Assembly: GCF_947500065.1 (NCBI RefSeq) | Contig: NZ_CANMQT010000004.1 | Coordinates: 372,001-436,000, forward strand | Length of the DNA stretch: 64,000 bases | From: an uncultured Aquimarina sp. | GTDB taxonomy: Bacteria; Bacteroidota; Bacteroidia; Flavobacteriales; Flavobacteriaceae | Direction: 5' to 3' | Shown here: positions 34,952 to 44,537 of the stretch, piece after piece | Numbering within the stretch: position 1 is the stretch's first letter | Layout: each line of letters opens with the position of its first letter | Position numbers and translations under genes: made by a program | The notes under the pieces: generated by a model | Database searches by the model: none | Told to the model about the DNA's origin: nothing | What the model saw: the letters and a program-made list of their open reading frames with translations, nothing else

Positions 34952-35713
34952 ATGAAACGTATCTTATATATCATACTATCGGTAGTAATAATTAGTTGTC
35001 AAGAAAAGAAGACAGAAAAACCTATTCAAAATATAGAAGAGTCAATTGAAATAACTAAAAAGAAAAAGACTTTCCCTACGTTAGAACCTAACCGTTATAA
35101 TGTAGCTTTCTTACTAATGGATGGCACTTATAATACGGAATTCACTGCGCCTTTTGATATTTTTCAACATACTCAATATCGTAAAAACATTAAACAAATG
35201 AATGTTTTTACCGTTGCCAATACTGATGATTTCATTACCACTTTTGAAGGCGTAAAGATCATACCAGATTATAATTACATAAAGGATTCTTTACCAAAAA
35301 TAGATATTCTTGTTGTTCCAAGTGCAGAACATCATCTTGATACTGATTTAGAAGATACGGCTATGATTGACTTTATAAAAAAGGTTGACAAAACAGCTAC
35401 CTATATGACTTCACATTGTGATGGAGCATTTGTATTAGCTAAAGCAGGAATACTAAATAATGTAGTTTCTACAACGTTCCCTAGTGATATAGATAAAATG
35501 CGAACCATGTTTCCGGATCTGGATATCAGAAAAGAAGTATTATTTGTTCACGATGGGAAATACATTAGCTCTGCTGGTGGTGCTAAAAGTTTCGAAGCGG
35601 CGTTATATTTATGCGAACACTTGTATGGAGCGGAAATTGCACGATCATTAGCAGGAGGACTTGTGATTGATTGGAAATTAGAAGATGTACCTCATTTAAA
35701 AATTAAAGATTAG
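34952..35713 (+). CDS. DJ-1/PfpI (GlxA-like) domain lipoprotein
   Basis: This 253-residue protein has a type II signal peptide (lipobox VIISC) and a class I glutamine-amidotransferase-like DJ-1/PfpI domain. The nucleophile-elbow cysteine is C156 in SHCDGAFVLAKAG, as in the GlxA sensor domain, but no AraC helix-turn-helix follows. It should be exported and anchored. The family includes chaperones, glyoxalases and amidases; the activity is unknown. It is coupled to the MFS gene by a short gap. Confidence 0.85.
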   Translation: MKRILYIILSVVIISCQEKKTEKPIQNIEESIEITKKKKTFPTLEPNRYNVAFLLMDGTYNTEFTAPFDIFQHTQYRKNIKQMNVFTVANTDDFITTFEGVKIIPDYNYIKDSLPKIDILVVPSAEHHLDTDLEDTAMIDFIKKVDKTATYMTSHCDGAFVLAKAGILNNVVSTTFPSDIDKMRTMFPDLDIRKEVLFVHDGKYISSAGGAKSFEAALYLCEHLYGAEIARSLAGGLVIDWKLEDVPHLKIKD

Positions 35714-35950
35714 TTCTATACTTAAAGTTAAAGCTTCTCTAAAAACCATTTAGAATCGACAATATAGGAGCGAGCCCACTATGTATGCTTCAGAAAAAAT
35801 ATAATATTTTAAAACCAAGACTTCGGGAATTACAGCCTCAATGAGTGATTAAACTACGATCCATTTAATTTCAAAACAAGATATCGAAAAAACGAGAATC
35901 ATTTAGAAAACATTTTAATAACTTTAAAGTTAAACTAAACTGGAACTCTA

Positions 35951-37804
35951 ATGAAACTTATTCAATATCTGTTTTTAGTATACATAAGTATCTTTTTCTC
36001 CTGTAAACAGGAAGTACAACTGGATTATACACTTCCAGAAACCAGTGAAGCTGCACCCGTGAAAATTGTAGGTGACAGTATTCATGTTAATGGAGATTTA
36101 GGAAATTTTACTCTCGAAAAAAAAATCTCTAATATAAGTGAGAACCTCCATCTAATTACTTTTAAATTTTCTTCTAAAATCCCATCAGAATTACCTCCAA
36201 TAGCTATAAAATTCAATTTCCCATCTGTTGATATCAATGGATATTGGAATCCAAAAATATCAATGGACAAGGTTAATTATTACTATAGTGGTATCACTTC
36301 AAAAGCATCCAAAAATGCACCTATACTTTCTTTTTATAATAATGCACTACAAAACAGAATCACCTTCGCACTATCCGATGCACTAAATCAATCAGAAATT
36401 ATAAGTTACCTCAAAGAAGAAGATGTTCATTTTTATCCTGAAATCAAATTGTTCCAAGAAAAAATGCCAAAAACTACTAGTTATGAAGTTACACTTCGGA
36501 TTGACACTCGTAATTTACCATATCATAAAAGTATTACTGATGTAGCTGATTGGTGGGCAAACCATCCGGACTATACACCGATGAAAGTACCGGAAAATGC
36601 GAAACGTCCTATGTACTCTACCTGGTATAGTTATCATCAAAATATCACAGCAGAAGAAATTATTGCAGAATGCAAAATTGCGAAATCACTAGGTTGTGAG
36701 GCGGTAATTATAGATGATGGTTGGCAAACAAATGATGGTAATCGAGGGTATGCATATACAGGCGACTGGAATCCAGATCGCATCCCTGATATGAAAGGTT
36801 TTGTAGAAGCAGTACATAAAGAAGGAATGCAATTCCTTCTTTGGTATTCATTACCTTTTATGGGGGAAAAAGCTAAAAATCATACACGTTTTAAAGGAAA
36901 GTATCTTAGATATTGGGATTCACAAGGAACTTACGTATTAGATCCTCGTTACCCAGAAATAAGAAAACATATCGTAGATACGTATATCAAGGCTATGCAA
37001 GATTGGAATCTGGATGGTTTTAAGCTTGACTTTATTGGATGGTTCACTACTACCAAAGAGACAAAATTAACCAAAGAAGATGGTAGAGACTATGCAAGTG
37101 TAAATGAAGCTACAGATGCTCTAATGACTGAGATCACTACAAAACTTACTGAATTAAAACCCGATATTCTCATAGAATTTCGGCAACCATATATAGGACC
37201 TCTGATGCGCAAATATGGTAATATGTTTAGAGGTGTTGACGCTCCAAATAATGCTGTCGCCAATAGAGTGGAAACTACCAACTTACGCATTATGGCAAAA
37301 AACACCGCCGTTCATAGTGATATGTTTATTTGGCGAAACGAAGAGCCGGTTGAAAAAGCTGCGCTTCAAATATTAAATATTTTATATAGTGTCCCCCAAC
37401 TATCATTAAAGCTTACAGAAATCTCTGAGGAGCATTTAGATATGATTAGATATTGGTTGGATTACTGGAATACACATCGTGATATTTTAGTAAATGGAGA
37501 ATTTATCCCATCAAATCCTGGTGCAAATTACCCTATACTTACTGCTATTAATAATCATCATCAAATTACAACATTGTATGAAGATATCGTTATAAGACCC
37601 GAAACTTCTATAAACCGTCTGGATATTATTAATGCTAAATCAAGTAAAAAAGTAGTACTCCTATTGGATGAAGAATTCAAAGCTAAACTAACAATAGGTG
37701 ATTGCCGAGGAAATACTATTATAGAACAAGACATCAAATTATCAAAAGGCCTCCATAATTTTGATGTACCTCCATCAGGAATCTTAAAAATTCAGGTCAA
37801 ATAA
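35951..37804 (+). CDS. GH36-like alpha-galactosidase, lipoprotein
   Basis: The 617 residues have lipobox FFSC (cysteine about 18), an N-terminal beta domain, and a (beta/alpha)8 barrel with clan GH-D motifs: VIIDDGWQTND (about 255), the nucleophile D360 in DGFKLDFIGW, and a probable acid/base D430 in FRGVDAPNN. A C-terminal beta domain ends GILKIQVK. Expected reaction: hydrolysis of alpha-galactosides at the cell surface or in the periplasm. It stands alone, not inside a Sus locus. Related clan members include NAD-independent hydrolases, so exact specificity is open. Confidence 0.85.
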   Translation: MKLIQYLFLVYISIFFSCKQEVQLDYTLPETSEAAPVKIVGDSIHVNGDLGNFTLEKKISNISENLHLITFKFSSKIPSELPPIAIKFNFPSVDINGYWNPKISMDKVNYYYSGITSKASKNAPILSFYNNALQNRITFALSDALNQSEIISYLKEEDVHFYPEIKLFQEKMPKTTSYEVTLRIDTRNLPYHKSITDVADWWANHPDYTPMKVPENAKRPMYSTWYSYHQNITAEEIIAECKIAKSLGCEAVIIDDGWQTNDGNRGYAYTGDWNPDRIPDMKGFVEAVHKEGMQFLLWYSLPFMGEKAKNHTRFKGKYLRYWDSQGTYVLDPRYPEIRKHIVDTYIKAMQDWNLDGFKLDFIGWFTTTKETKLTKEDGRDYASVNEATDALMTEITTKLTELKPDILIEFRQPYIGPLMRKYGNMFRGVDAPNNAVANRVETTNLRIMAKNTAVHSDMFIWRNEEPVEKAALQILNILYSVPQLSLKLTEISEEHLDMIRYWLDYWNTHRDILVNGEFIPSNPGANYPILTAINNHHQITTLYEDIVIRPETSINRLDIINAKSSKKVVLLLDEEFKAKLTIGDCRGNTIIEQDIKLSKGLHNFDVPPSGILKIQVK

Positions 37805-37831
37805 TGGTTTTAAGGAAATTGTTTTAAAAAT

Positions 37832-37990
37832 ATAAAAGCGTTCTTTTTACAGAACGCTTTTATCAATTTTAGGGCAAATTACGTACTCTCTTTAGCTTCC
37901 AGATTTGGGGTCTATCAGACTAATGTCCTCACACCTAATGAGCCCTGACGTATTCCAAACTAAAATTTTAAATCCATACCGTCATACAGT
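37832..37990 (-). ncRNA. candidate small RNA, family copy 1
   Basis: Read on the minus strand: a conserved block ending in ATGACGGTATGGATTT and GTGTGAGGACATTAG (near 37921-37988), a small hairpin GTCT-GAT-AGAC, the block CTAAAGAGAGTACGTAATTT (37876-37895) and a perfect 13-bp terminator hairpin (37832-37863) with a T-rich tail. It shares most positions with copy 2. No open reading frame is conserved. The hairpin also serves as terminator for the convergent alpha-galactosidase gene. Confidence 0.5.
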
Positions 37991-38212
37991 TTAAAATGTT
38001 AATTCTGGTCATACACCAAGTGTTTTTAAGTTGAAGTAAAGATACTATAAATAAATTGTTAATTCAAAATTTTTAACGACTAAAAACATTAATATTCGAT
38101 GAAATACACAAAAACCAATGATTTAGGCTAGTTTACAGAATAAAAAAAAAGAATCTATTATTGCATTTTTGTGTATTAATTCCCGGATACGGTATAAAAA
38201 TCAGAATGGAGT

Positions 38213-38368
38213 ATAAAAAAAAGCGACCTTATACAAGATCGCTTTCTATTATCGGGTAAATTACGTACTCTCTTTAGTTTTTAGATTTGGGGTCTTTAGA
38301 CTAATGTCCTCACACTTAATTTATCCCAATGTGCATTCCAAATTAAAATTTCAAATCCATATCGTCAT
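38213..38368 (-). ncRNA. candidate small RNA, family copy 2
   Basis: This is the same element as copy 1, about 380 bases away in the same orientation. The terminator hairpin (38220-38245) pairs fully only as minus-strand RNA, since one pair is a U-G wobble that would be a C-A mismatch on the plus strand. An eight-T tail follows (complement of 38215-38222). Both facts fix the direction of transcription. The rest of the 730-base gap (37805-38534) holds no gene that I can support. Confidence 0.55.
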
Positions 38369-38534
38369 ATTTCTTGATACTTTAATTCGTATAATACACA
38401 TCGTGTATATTTTACTTGTTATAAAGATATAATTTTTTCAATGGTAAAACCGTAGTAAATTTAAAAGTTATTAACAATTTAACGATTAAGTGACAATTAA
38501 CATCGTTAAAATACACAAAAAAGCTATAAATCAT

Positions 38535-39944
38535 CTAATCGAAATCAAAATATTTCGAACTTCCTAGATATTTTTTGATGATGTTATTATACTCTTTAGA
38601 TATCCTTAATGCTAAGGTTCCTTCTATTGTATATAGTGATTCTGCATCCTTATATCCGCTCTTAAGCATTTTTTCTAAGTAAAAAAGTGCCGTTTCATTA
38701 TCCCCATCCGTGACACATAGAGAGATAATATTTCTATATGATTCAAAATCATTTTTATCAACTATTGTACTGAGAATATTTAAAAATATTTTTCTATCTA
38801 TTTCTTTTTTATCCTTAGGTACCTCTTTTTTATATACAAATAAAGTGTTCTTTAGGAAACCTTTTATCCGTAGCACCATATCGCTAGCATATTTCTCTTC
38901 ATTTTTTGCTAGTTTATCAAGCTCTTCCATTCTGTACTGCCACCAACCTAAGTTATTATATTGTCTTAGATCTATATCTTCTTCTAATGATAAAATAAAA
39001 GTTTGGCGTAAAAATATCTCTTGATTATAATATTTGGATCTTAACCTCTTTCTTTTTTTGTATGCATCAATCTTTCTTATTTCTTTCTGTTCTTCTTTAA
39101 GTATATCCACATCAAAAAACAAATCATACTTACTTCTCATTCTAGTTAACTTATCATAAGCTCGTAAATATTCTTTTTTACTTTTTAATAGTTTAACTTC
39201 CTTATGATCCTTTTCGTAGCGATTGGCAATCCAGATAGAATCTTTTGGTATACTACCTTTTATCATAGCCTCCATTGTAAAATATGGTAATGCTTGATCT
39301 ACAACCTCTTCTGGTGGAAATTCTTCTTTTCCATCATATACATAAACATCAGAAGCTACACCCTTTCTTTTTAAATATTTATGAGTATTTAAAAAGTCTC
39401 TGTATCTGAAATTTTTATCTCCAACCATTCCTATATAGGAGAGATTCTTATCAGTATTCAACTTCTGATTGTAATTACCTATAGCTACTACACCATTAAG
39501 TTGTTTGTATAACAGTGGCAATGAAGTATTAAGAATAGCATCTTCTCCAGCTCCAAAAACATACATCCTTTTATCTTGAATAGGAAAAAGAGAAATAATA
39601 TGTTTCATGAAAAACAGGACATAGTTTGATTTCTCCTTGACACTTAGTTTTTCAGCATAATTAGATACTACTATTACATATCCCAATTCTTCTGCTGATT
39701 TACTAAAAAGATGCGTTAAGGAATTCATATTTCCTGTGCTATCAAATCCAAAAAGTATAGGCCACGCATTATTTAGATCAAAGGATTTTGGCAAGTAAAT
39801 ACTATAAACTCCTTTACTAGAAGGCACCGTAAGAGAATCTACCACAACCCCTTTTTTTAGCTTTAATTCGCTTTGACTATAAGAATATGTTACGAAACAA
39901 AAAAATGCACAAAAAAGAATAGTTTTAATAAAATACGGTTTCAT
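38535..39944 (-). CDS. secreted alpha/beta-hydrolase-fold protein without catalytic residues, plus helical domain
   Basis: The 469 residues have a signal peptide (ending SYSQ), a hydrolase-like N-terminal half (about 30-235) and a helical C-terminal half. It aligns with the protein at 44931-46118. Where that one has the nucleophile elbow SGFSGGS, this one reads FGAGEDA, with the serine replaced by G133. The histidine of NHSWTPED is replaced in KEEFPPEE. The fold seems kept (MYVFGAG ... NGVVAIGNYN) while catalysis is lost, so a binding or structural role is more likely. Candidate small-RNA copies 1 and 2 lie downstream. Confidence 0.75.
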   Translation of the reverse strand: MKPYFIKTILFCAFFCFVTYSYSQSELKLKKGVVVDSLTVPSSKGVYSIYLPKSFDLNNAWPILFGFDSTGNMNSLTHLFSKSAEELGYVIVVSNYAEKLSVKEKSNYVLFFMKHIISLFPIQDKRMYVFGAGEDAILNTSLPLLYKQLNGVVAIGNYNQKLNTDKNLSYIGMVGDKNFRYRDFLNTHKYLKRKGVASDVYVYDGKEEFPPEEVVDQALPYFTMEAMIKGSIPKDSIWIANRYEKDHKEVKLLKSKKEYLRAYDKLTRMRSKYDLFFDVDILKEEQKEIRKIDAYKKRKRLRSKYYNQEIFLRQTFILSLEEDIDLRQYNNLGWWQYRMEELDKLAKNEEKYASDMVLRIKGFLKNTLFVYKKEVPKDKKEIDRKIFLNILSTIVDKNDFESYRNIISLCVTDGDNETALFYLEKMLKSGYKDAESLYTIEGTLALRISKEYNNIIKKYLGSSKYFDFD

Positions 39945-40022
39945 GCTACAATGATTTTTACTAAAGAGAAAGCAACAAATAAAATGCCACTTACTTTATT
40001 TACTATAAAATAATTCTCACTC

Positions 40023-40841
40023 CTATACTCCTATACTTCCTAATTCTACACCTTCAGAGTATGCTACTTTAATATTATGTTGGCTGAATGCTCTTTTGAT
40101 CTCTTGATGAGCAATAAAAGTTACTTCCCAAAAATCATCTGGTTTTACATAAGGTCTAACGGCAATTAAAACACTATGAGAATCAAAATTTTCTATTCCT
40201 ATCTCTGTAGCTGGGGATTCTAATATCTTTTCTATAGGTTCTAAGGTGTCTTCTATAACCTTTTTTACTTTAGGAAAATCCTCGCTATACGGCATAGTTA
40301 CTATAATTTCTAGCCGTATAACCCCTTCTCTAGAATAGTTTGTTACTACATCATCCGTTATTTTAGAATTAGGAATAATTAGAATCTTACTTCCTGGTGT
40401 TTTTACAGTGGTACTAAAAATACCGATCTCCTTTACTTTTCCGAATTTATCATCTACTTCTATCCAATCTTCTAACTGATATGGTTTCAGAAACATAATT
40501 AGTATACCGGATGCAAAATTACCCAAACTTCCCTGAAGTGAAAGACCTATAGCAAAACTAATCGCTGCCAAAATTGCTACGAAACCGGATAGATCGGCAC
40601 CTAAAATAGAAATGACAATAAAAAGAATGGCAATTTTTAATAATACGGATATAATTGAAGTAAGAAACGGTCGCATTGTATCTGATATATTCATCCGCTT
40701 CAATGTAGCTTCTATCAGTTTTAGTATCCTTTTGATAATTTTGAATCCTATCCAAAGTATCAATGCAGCTCCTATAATCCTAGGCGCAAAAAAAACGATT
40801 TTATCAATAGCTATCTCTAAATATTCTTGTATTCTATCCAT
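40023..40841 (-). CDS. small-conductance mechanosensitive channel, MscS family
   Basis: This 272-residue protein has three N-terminal helices. The third is the pore helix with the AISFAIGLSLQGSLGNFASGI pattern, closely matching E. coli MscS. The beta domain follows (YQLEDWIEVDDKFGKVKEIGIF, IIPNSKI) and a C-terminal alpha/beta domain ends VELGSIGV. The size matches classic MscS (about 286 residues). It is separated from the upstream AGCS gene by candidate small-RNA copy 3 and its terminator. Confidence 0.95.
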   Translation of the reverse strand: MDRIQEYLEIAIDKIVFFAPRIIGAALILWIGFKIIKRILKLIEATLKRMNISDTMRPFLTSIISVLLKIAILFIVISILGADLSGFVAILAAISFAIGLSLQGSLGNFASGILIMFLKPYQLEDWIEVDDKFGKVKEIGIFSTTVKTPGSKILIIPNSKITDDVVTNYSREGVIRLEIIVTMPYSEDFPKVKKVIEDTLEPIEKILESPATEIGIENFDSHSVLIAVRPYVKPDDFWEVTFIAHQEIKRAFSQHNIKVAYSEGVELGSIGV

Positions 40842-40897
40842 GCAATTTTTAATTGTACCTAAAAATAGGAAAAGAAACTCATTCTTAAACGCTATTC

Positions 40898-40990
40898 ATA
40901 AAAAAACGCTCAGAGTTTCACTCGAGCGTTTTTCTTATCTTTTTCCCGTACTATCTTTAGTTTTTAACCTAATGTCCTCACACAAGATCT
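40898..40990 (-). ncRNA. candidate small RNA, family copy 3 (short form)
   Basis: On the minus strand GTGTGAGGACATTAG (about 40969-40983) is followed by AAAAACTAAAGATAGTACG, as in copies 1 and 2 but lacking about 17 bases between them. A terminator follows: a 10-bp stem AAAAACGCTC/GAGCGTTTTT extended by GAG/CTC, with seven T residues (40898-40933). It lies 60 bases after the AGCS stop codon, so it could instead be a 3' UTR-derived RNA. Confidence 0.5.
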
Positions 40991-41052
40991 TGATAAATTC
41001 TATACACTTTAATAATATCAAATCTTATGCCAAAATCCAGGAAATTACTATT

Positions 41053-42651
41053 CTATACTTGTTTTTTATTAGAAATAGCTTCTTTGTATTTTTTAAGTTC
41101 CTTTGCTACTCTTGGGGTCATTAAAAATAATCCTATCATATTAGGGACTAGCATTGAAAAGATCATAGCATCAGAAAAATCAGTTACAGCGGTTAAACTT
41201 GCAGCAGATCCAATAATTACACATATGCAAAATATACTTTTGTAGATATACTCTACATATCTTCCTCTTCCGAATAAATAAGACCACGCCTGATATCCAT
41301 AATAAGACCAGGAGATCATAGATGAAAAAGCAAAAAGAATCACCGCTAAGCTCAAAACATAAGGGAACCACGAAATACCACTTTCTAATGCATTTGCCGT
41401 AAGTAATACACCTTGCTCATCTGATATTTGAGTTCCAACTTCAATCTGCCCAGTAATAATCAAAACAATAGCAGTCATTGTACAAATTACCACTGTATCT
41501 ATAAAAGGTTCTAGTAAGGCTACCAACCCTTCACTAGCTGCATATTTAGTTTTCACCGCAGCATGGGCTATAGAAGAAGATCCAATTCCTGCTTCATTAG
41601 AAAAAGCAGCTCTTCTAAAACCTTGGATCATTACTCCTACCATTCCACCTGTTATTCCTTCTGCACTAAAAGCTCCATCAATAATTGCATATATCGCATC
41701 TGGTATTACCCTATAATTAATAGATATCACTGTTATAACTGCTAACACATATACAACAACCATAGAGGGTACAATCTTATCGGTAACTTTTGCTATTTTT
41801 TTAATCCCTCCTATAATAACGATTGCCACAAAAAGTGCCATCACTAAACCAAACAACCACCCTTTTCCATATATAAAGCTATTTTCTGCACCTGTTACAT
41901 GTTCAAACAATTTAAATGCCTGATTCGCCTGAAACATATTTCCACCACCAAAAGATCCACCCACGCACATAATTGCGAAAATCACAGCTAATATTTTTCC
42001 TAAAGTTGTAAGGCCTCTTTCTTTTAAACCTTTGCTTAGATAATACATCGGGCCTCCATAAACAGTTCCGTTTTCGTCAATTTCTCTGTAAGCTACGCCA
42101 AGTGTGCACTCTACAAACTTAGAAGCCATTCCTAAAAAACCCACTAAAATCATCCAAAATGTAGCTCCCGCGCCACCAATAGATAGCGCTATGGCAACAC
42201 CTGCCACATTTCCTAATCCTACAGTTGCAGATAATGCCGCCGTTAATGCCTGAAAATGACTTACTTCTCCATCTTTACCTTCTACTCTAACGGTATCAGG
42301 TTGATCTCCGCCTACTGTATGAACAGATTCAGAAACTTCTAAATCACTAGATGCTTCCAGATCATCATACTTTCCTCTTACAATATTTATTGAAGTCAAA
42401 AAGCTTCTGAAATTTATTCCTTTGAAATAAATTGTAAAGTAAGAGGCCCCCAATAATAAAACAATCAATACCCAAGGAATACCGACCTCAGAAGTTATAG
42501 GAATTTCCGCGAAAATTGCATCTACGAACCAATCTGTAGCATTTTTAAATCCATCATTGATACGTTGATCTATAGATCCTGAATTGATTTCTTGCGCTGT
42601 AGTATGAGCATACCCAAAAAGTAAGGTGTACATCGCTATGATTTTCTTCAT
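41053..42651 (-). CDS. alanine/glycine:cation symporter, AGCS family
   Basis: The 532 residues have a signal-like first helix and about eleven transmembrane helices. Family motifs are AALSATVGLGNVAGVAIALS (about 135-155), GGPMYYLSKGL and GFRRAAFSNEAGIGSSSIAHAA. AGCS carriers take up alanine, glycine or related amino acids with Na+. It belongs to a minus-strand cluster with a LuxR-type and an Lrp-type regulator. A loop insertion near 90-120 (DLEASSDLEVSES...) is longer than usual. Confidence 0.94.
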   Translation of the reverse strand: MKKIIAMYTLLFGYAHTTAQEINSGSIDQRINDGFKNATDWFVDAIFAEIPITSEVGIPWVLIVLLLGASYFTIYFKGINFRSFLTSINIVRGKYDDLEASSDLEVSESVHTVGGDQPDTVRVEGKDGEVSHFQALTAALSATVGLGNVAGVAIALSIGGAGATFWMILVGFLGMASKFVECTLGVAYREIDENGTVYGGPMYYLSKGLKERGLTTLGKILAVIFAIMCVGGSFGGGNMFQANQAFKLFEHVTGAENSFIYGKGWLFGLVMALFVAIVIIGGIKKIAKVTDKIVPSMVVVYVLAVITVISINYRVIPDAIYAIIDGAFSAEGITGGMVGVMIQGFRRAAFSNEAGIGSSSIAHAAVKTKYAASEGLVALLEPFIDTVVICTMTAIVLIITGQIEVGTQISDEQGVLLTANALESGISWFPYVLSLAVILFAFSSMISWSYYGYQAWSYLFGRGRYVEYIYKSIFCICVIIGSAASLTAVTDFSDAMIFSMLVPNMIGLFLMTPRVAKELKKYKEAISNKKQV

Positions 42652-42754
42652 CTGTTTTTAGTGTTATGATTTCAGACGAAGATTGAATAAAACTAATTAT
42701 GACAAAAGGTTACGTAATGATGAATTTAGGGAATCAGAATGCTTAAGTATATGC

Positions 42755-43900
42755 TTAATCAGTATCTGAGCTGCGAATACTAGCGTATTTTAGTAGTTGG
42801 TTAGCTTTAGCAAATGCTATTAATTGTTCTTTTCCATCCGCACCACTAATTTTAAGTACTTTCTTAATTTGGTAAATATGAGTTTGAAAACCATCCAGGC
42901 TGATATTCATCTCCTCTGCAATTTCGGTATATGATTTACCAGTTCCACAAACACCGAGATTACCTATTACTTCTTTTTGTCTATCTGATAAGGCTATTTT
43001 GGTTGATTCTTCTAAGGAACTAATCTTTACATCACTTTCTTTAAGACGTTTTTGTAATGTAGAAATGGTATCTAAGTGACTTTCATTTGCTAATACCAGT
43101 TTTTCTTGTTGACTTAGTAATCGTTCTTTTTCTTTGGTAAGAATTTCTAATTCTGTTTGTTTTAATTCTTTTTCCGAAAGAAATTTCCAACTATATAATA
43201 GAATAGAAAATAATAGAATAAACAAAAACTTAAATGACAAACCTGTAATCGTCCCCAGTAAACTCCAAAATTCTTGATCGATAAATGCTAGTACTTTATC
43301 CTGAGGAATAATTCTGTGTGTCACCGCAACTACTATAAGAACAAATAACAGAAAACAAGGAAACACCATAAATTTCATAGTACGATTTGCAAAAGCCTTA
43401 TTAAGTTCATTTAATAATGCAAATGCAACGATTAAAGAGATTGGAATATCTATAAGCCATATAAAATTATTACTAATCTCCGTATTACTATAGGAAGTCA
43501 CAATAAAAACAAAAGCAATCATTATAAGCACACCGCTAAAAAGAGTAACGAATTCTTTCTCTGAAAAGCGCTGTACTAATCGGACCACAATATTACGTTC
43601 TTTGTGATGTTCGATAGATGGTAAAGAAAGTAAAATACTAAGTGAGTTTGCCAATGAAATCAATACTCCCATATAAATGACAACTTTATGTGTAGTTTTA
43701 ATTTCAATTAGTTGAACTAATATAATATTAATAAGAGCACCGAATCCCCATAAAAAAATTGCCAAACCGAACCACTTAATACCGCTAATAGATATTGAAG
43801 ATTGATTTTTGATTCTTTCCTTGCAGTAAATTCTATGAATTACAAAAGCAGTAATCAAGCATACTATTGCCGTAACATAATATTCTAAGGTAACGTACAT
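42755..43900 (-). CDS. seven-helix membrane protein with coiled coil and LuxR-type DNA-binding domain
   Basis: The 381 residues have seven hydrophobic segments (about 5-25, 42-65, 72-95, 115-137, 145-167, 175-197, 215-245), a charged coiled coil (about 246-305), and a C-terminal LuxR/GerE helix-turn-helix (about 310-372; LSDRQKEVIGNLGV...KSYTEIAEEMNISLDGFQTHIYQIKKVL). It has no receiver or kinase domain. It appears to be a one-polypeptide membrane-bound transcription factor that senses in or through the membrane. The signal is unknown. It lies between the AGCS and Lrp genes on the same strand. Confidence 0.85.
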   Translation of the reverse strand: MYVTLEYYVTAIVCLITAFVIHRIYCKERIKNQSSISISGIKWFGLAIFLWGFGALINIILVQLIEIKTTHKVVIYMGVLISLANSLSILLSLPSIEHHKERNIVVRLVQRFSEKEFVTLFSGVLIMIAFVFIVTSYSNTEISNNFIWLIDIPISLIVAFALLNELNKAFANRTMKFMVFPCFLLFVLIVVAVTHRIIPQDKVLAFIDQEFWSLLGTITGLSFKFLFILLFSILLYSWKFLSEKELKQTELEILTKEKERLLSQQEKLVLANESHLDTISTLQKRLKESDVKISSLEESTKIALSDRQKEVIGNLGVCGTGKSYTEIAEEMNISLDGFQTHIYQIKKVLKISGADGKEQLIAFAKANQLLKYASIRSSDTD

Positions 43901-43985
43901 AACATCCTAAAGATAATATATATTCTATTTTATTAGTGAAGCGTTTTTATACTTTTTCTTATTTGCTATAAAAATGTAAATCGCT

Positions 43986-44426
43986 TCAATTTTTTCTATT
44001 TAAAATTGGATTATTTTCTATCACATTGGATAAAATAATGTGAGTTTTAGCTTCTCCATATGTTATCAACCTATCTATAAATCCCTGTAAATGAGCCTGA
44101 TCTTCTAAAACTACTTCCATAATTATATTTTCATTACCTGTAATTCGATAACAATTAAGTACTTCACTAAACTCTGATATTTTAGACAAAAACGGTTTTA
44201 GGCGTCCCATAAAAGCTCTCAACGTAATAATCGCTTTTAGCTGATAGCCTGTTTTAGAGTAAGAAACCTTTGTTGTGTATCCTTCTATAATACCGTAATC
44301 TTCCATTTTTTTTATTCGTTCTGCAACGGCTGGAGAACTTAGTCCAACATTCCTACCAATTTCTGCATTAGATAGCCTTGCATTTTTTTGTAATAATTGA
44401 AGAATTTTCCAGTTTGTGTCGTCCAT
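43986..44426 (-). CDS. Lrp/AsnC-family transcriptional regulator
   Basis: The 146 residues have an N-terminal winged helix-turn-helix (about 1-50; NWKILQLLQKNARLSNAEIGRNVGLSSPAVAERIKKM, quoted here only for its pattern of two helices) and a C-terminal RAM/ACT-like ligand domain (about 65-140; CYRITGNENIIMEVVLED). Family members sense amino acids and control their transport and metabolism. Together with the AGCS symporter and the membrane LuxR protein downstream it suggests amino-acid-responsive control, which is inference. Confidence 0.95.
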   Translation of the reverse strand: MDDTNWKILQLLQKNARLSNAEIGRNVGLSSPAVAERIKKMEDYGIIEGYTTKVSYSKTGYQLKAIITLRAFMGRLKPFLSKISEFSEVLNCYRITGNENIIMEVVLEDQAHLQGFIDRLITYGEAKTHIILSNVIENNPILNRKN

Positions 44427-44521
44427 TATAATTTAAATCAAAAAATAGATTTTACCATATTTTCTAAAGCAAATTAACGATTATACCTTAAAGTAAAAAG
44501 CAATATCCTCTAAAATACCCT

Positions 44522-44529
44522 TAATTTTG
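44522..44529 (+). promoter_or_regulatory. -7 element, leader only a few bases
   Basis: TAATTTTG matches TAnnTTTG and ends 8 bases before the ATG at 44538. If real, the message is essentially leaderless. No TTG occurs at the -33 distance. Confidence 0.4.
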
Positions 44530-44537
44530 GCTTAACA

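Noticed and set aside
38710-39024. Plus-strand frame of 104 codons within the pseudo-hydrolase gene
   Set aside because: It is antisense to a well-formed secreted protein frame and has no promoter or family resemblance.
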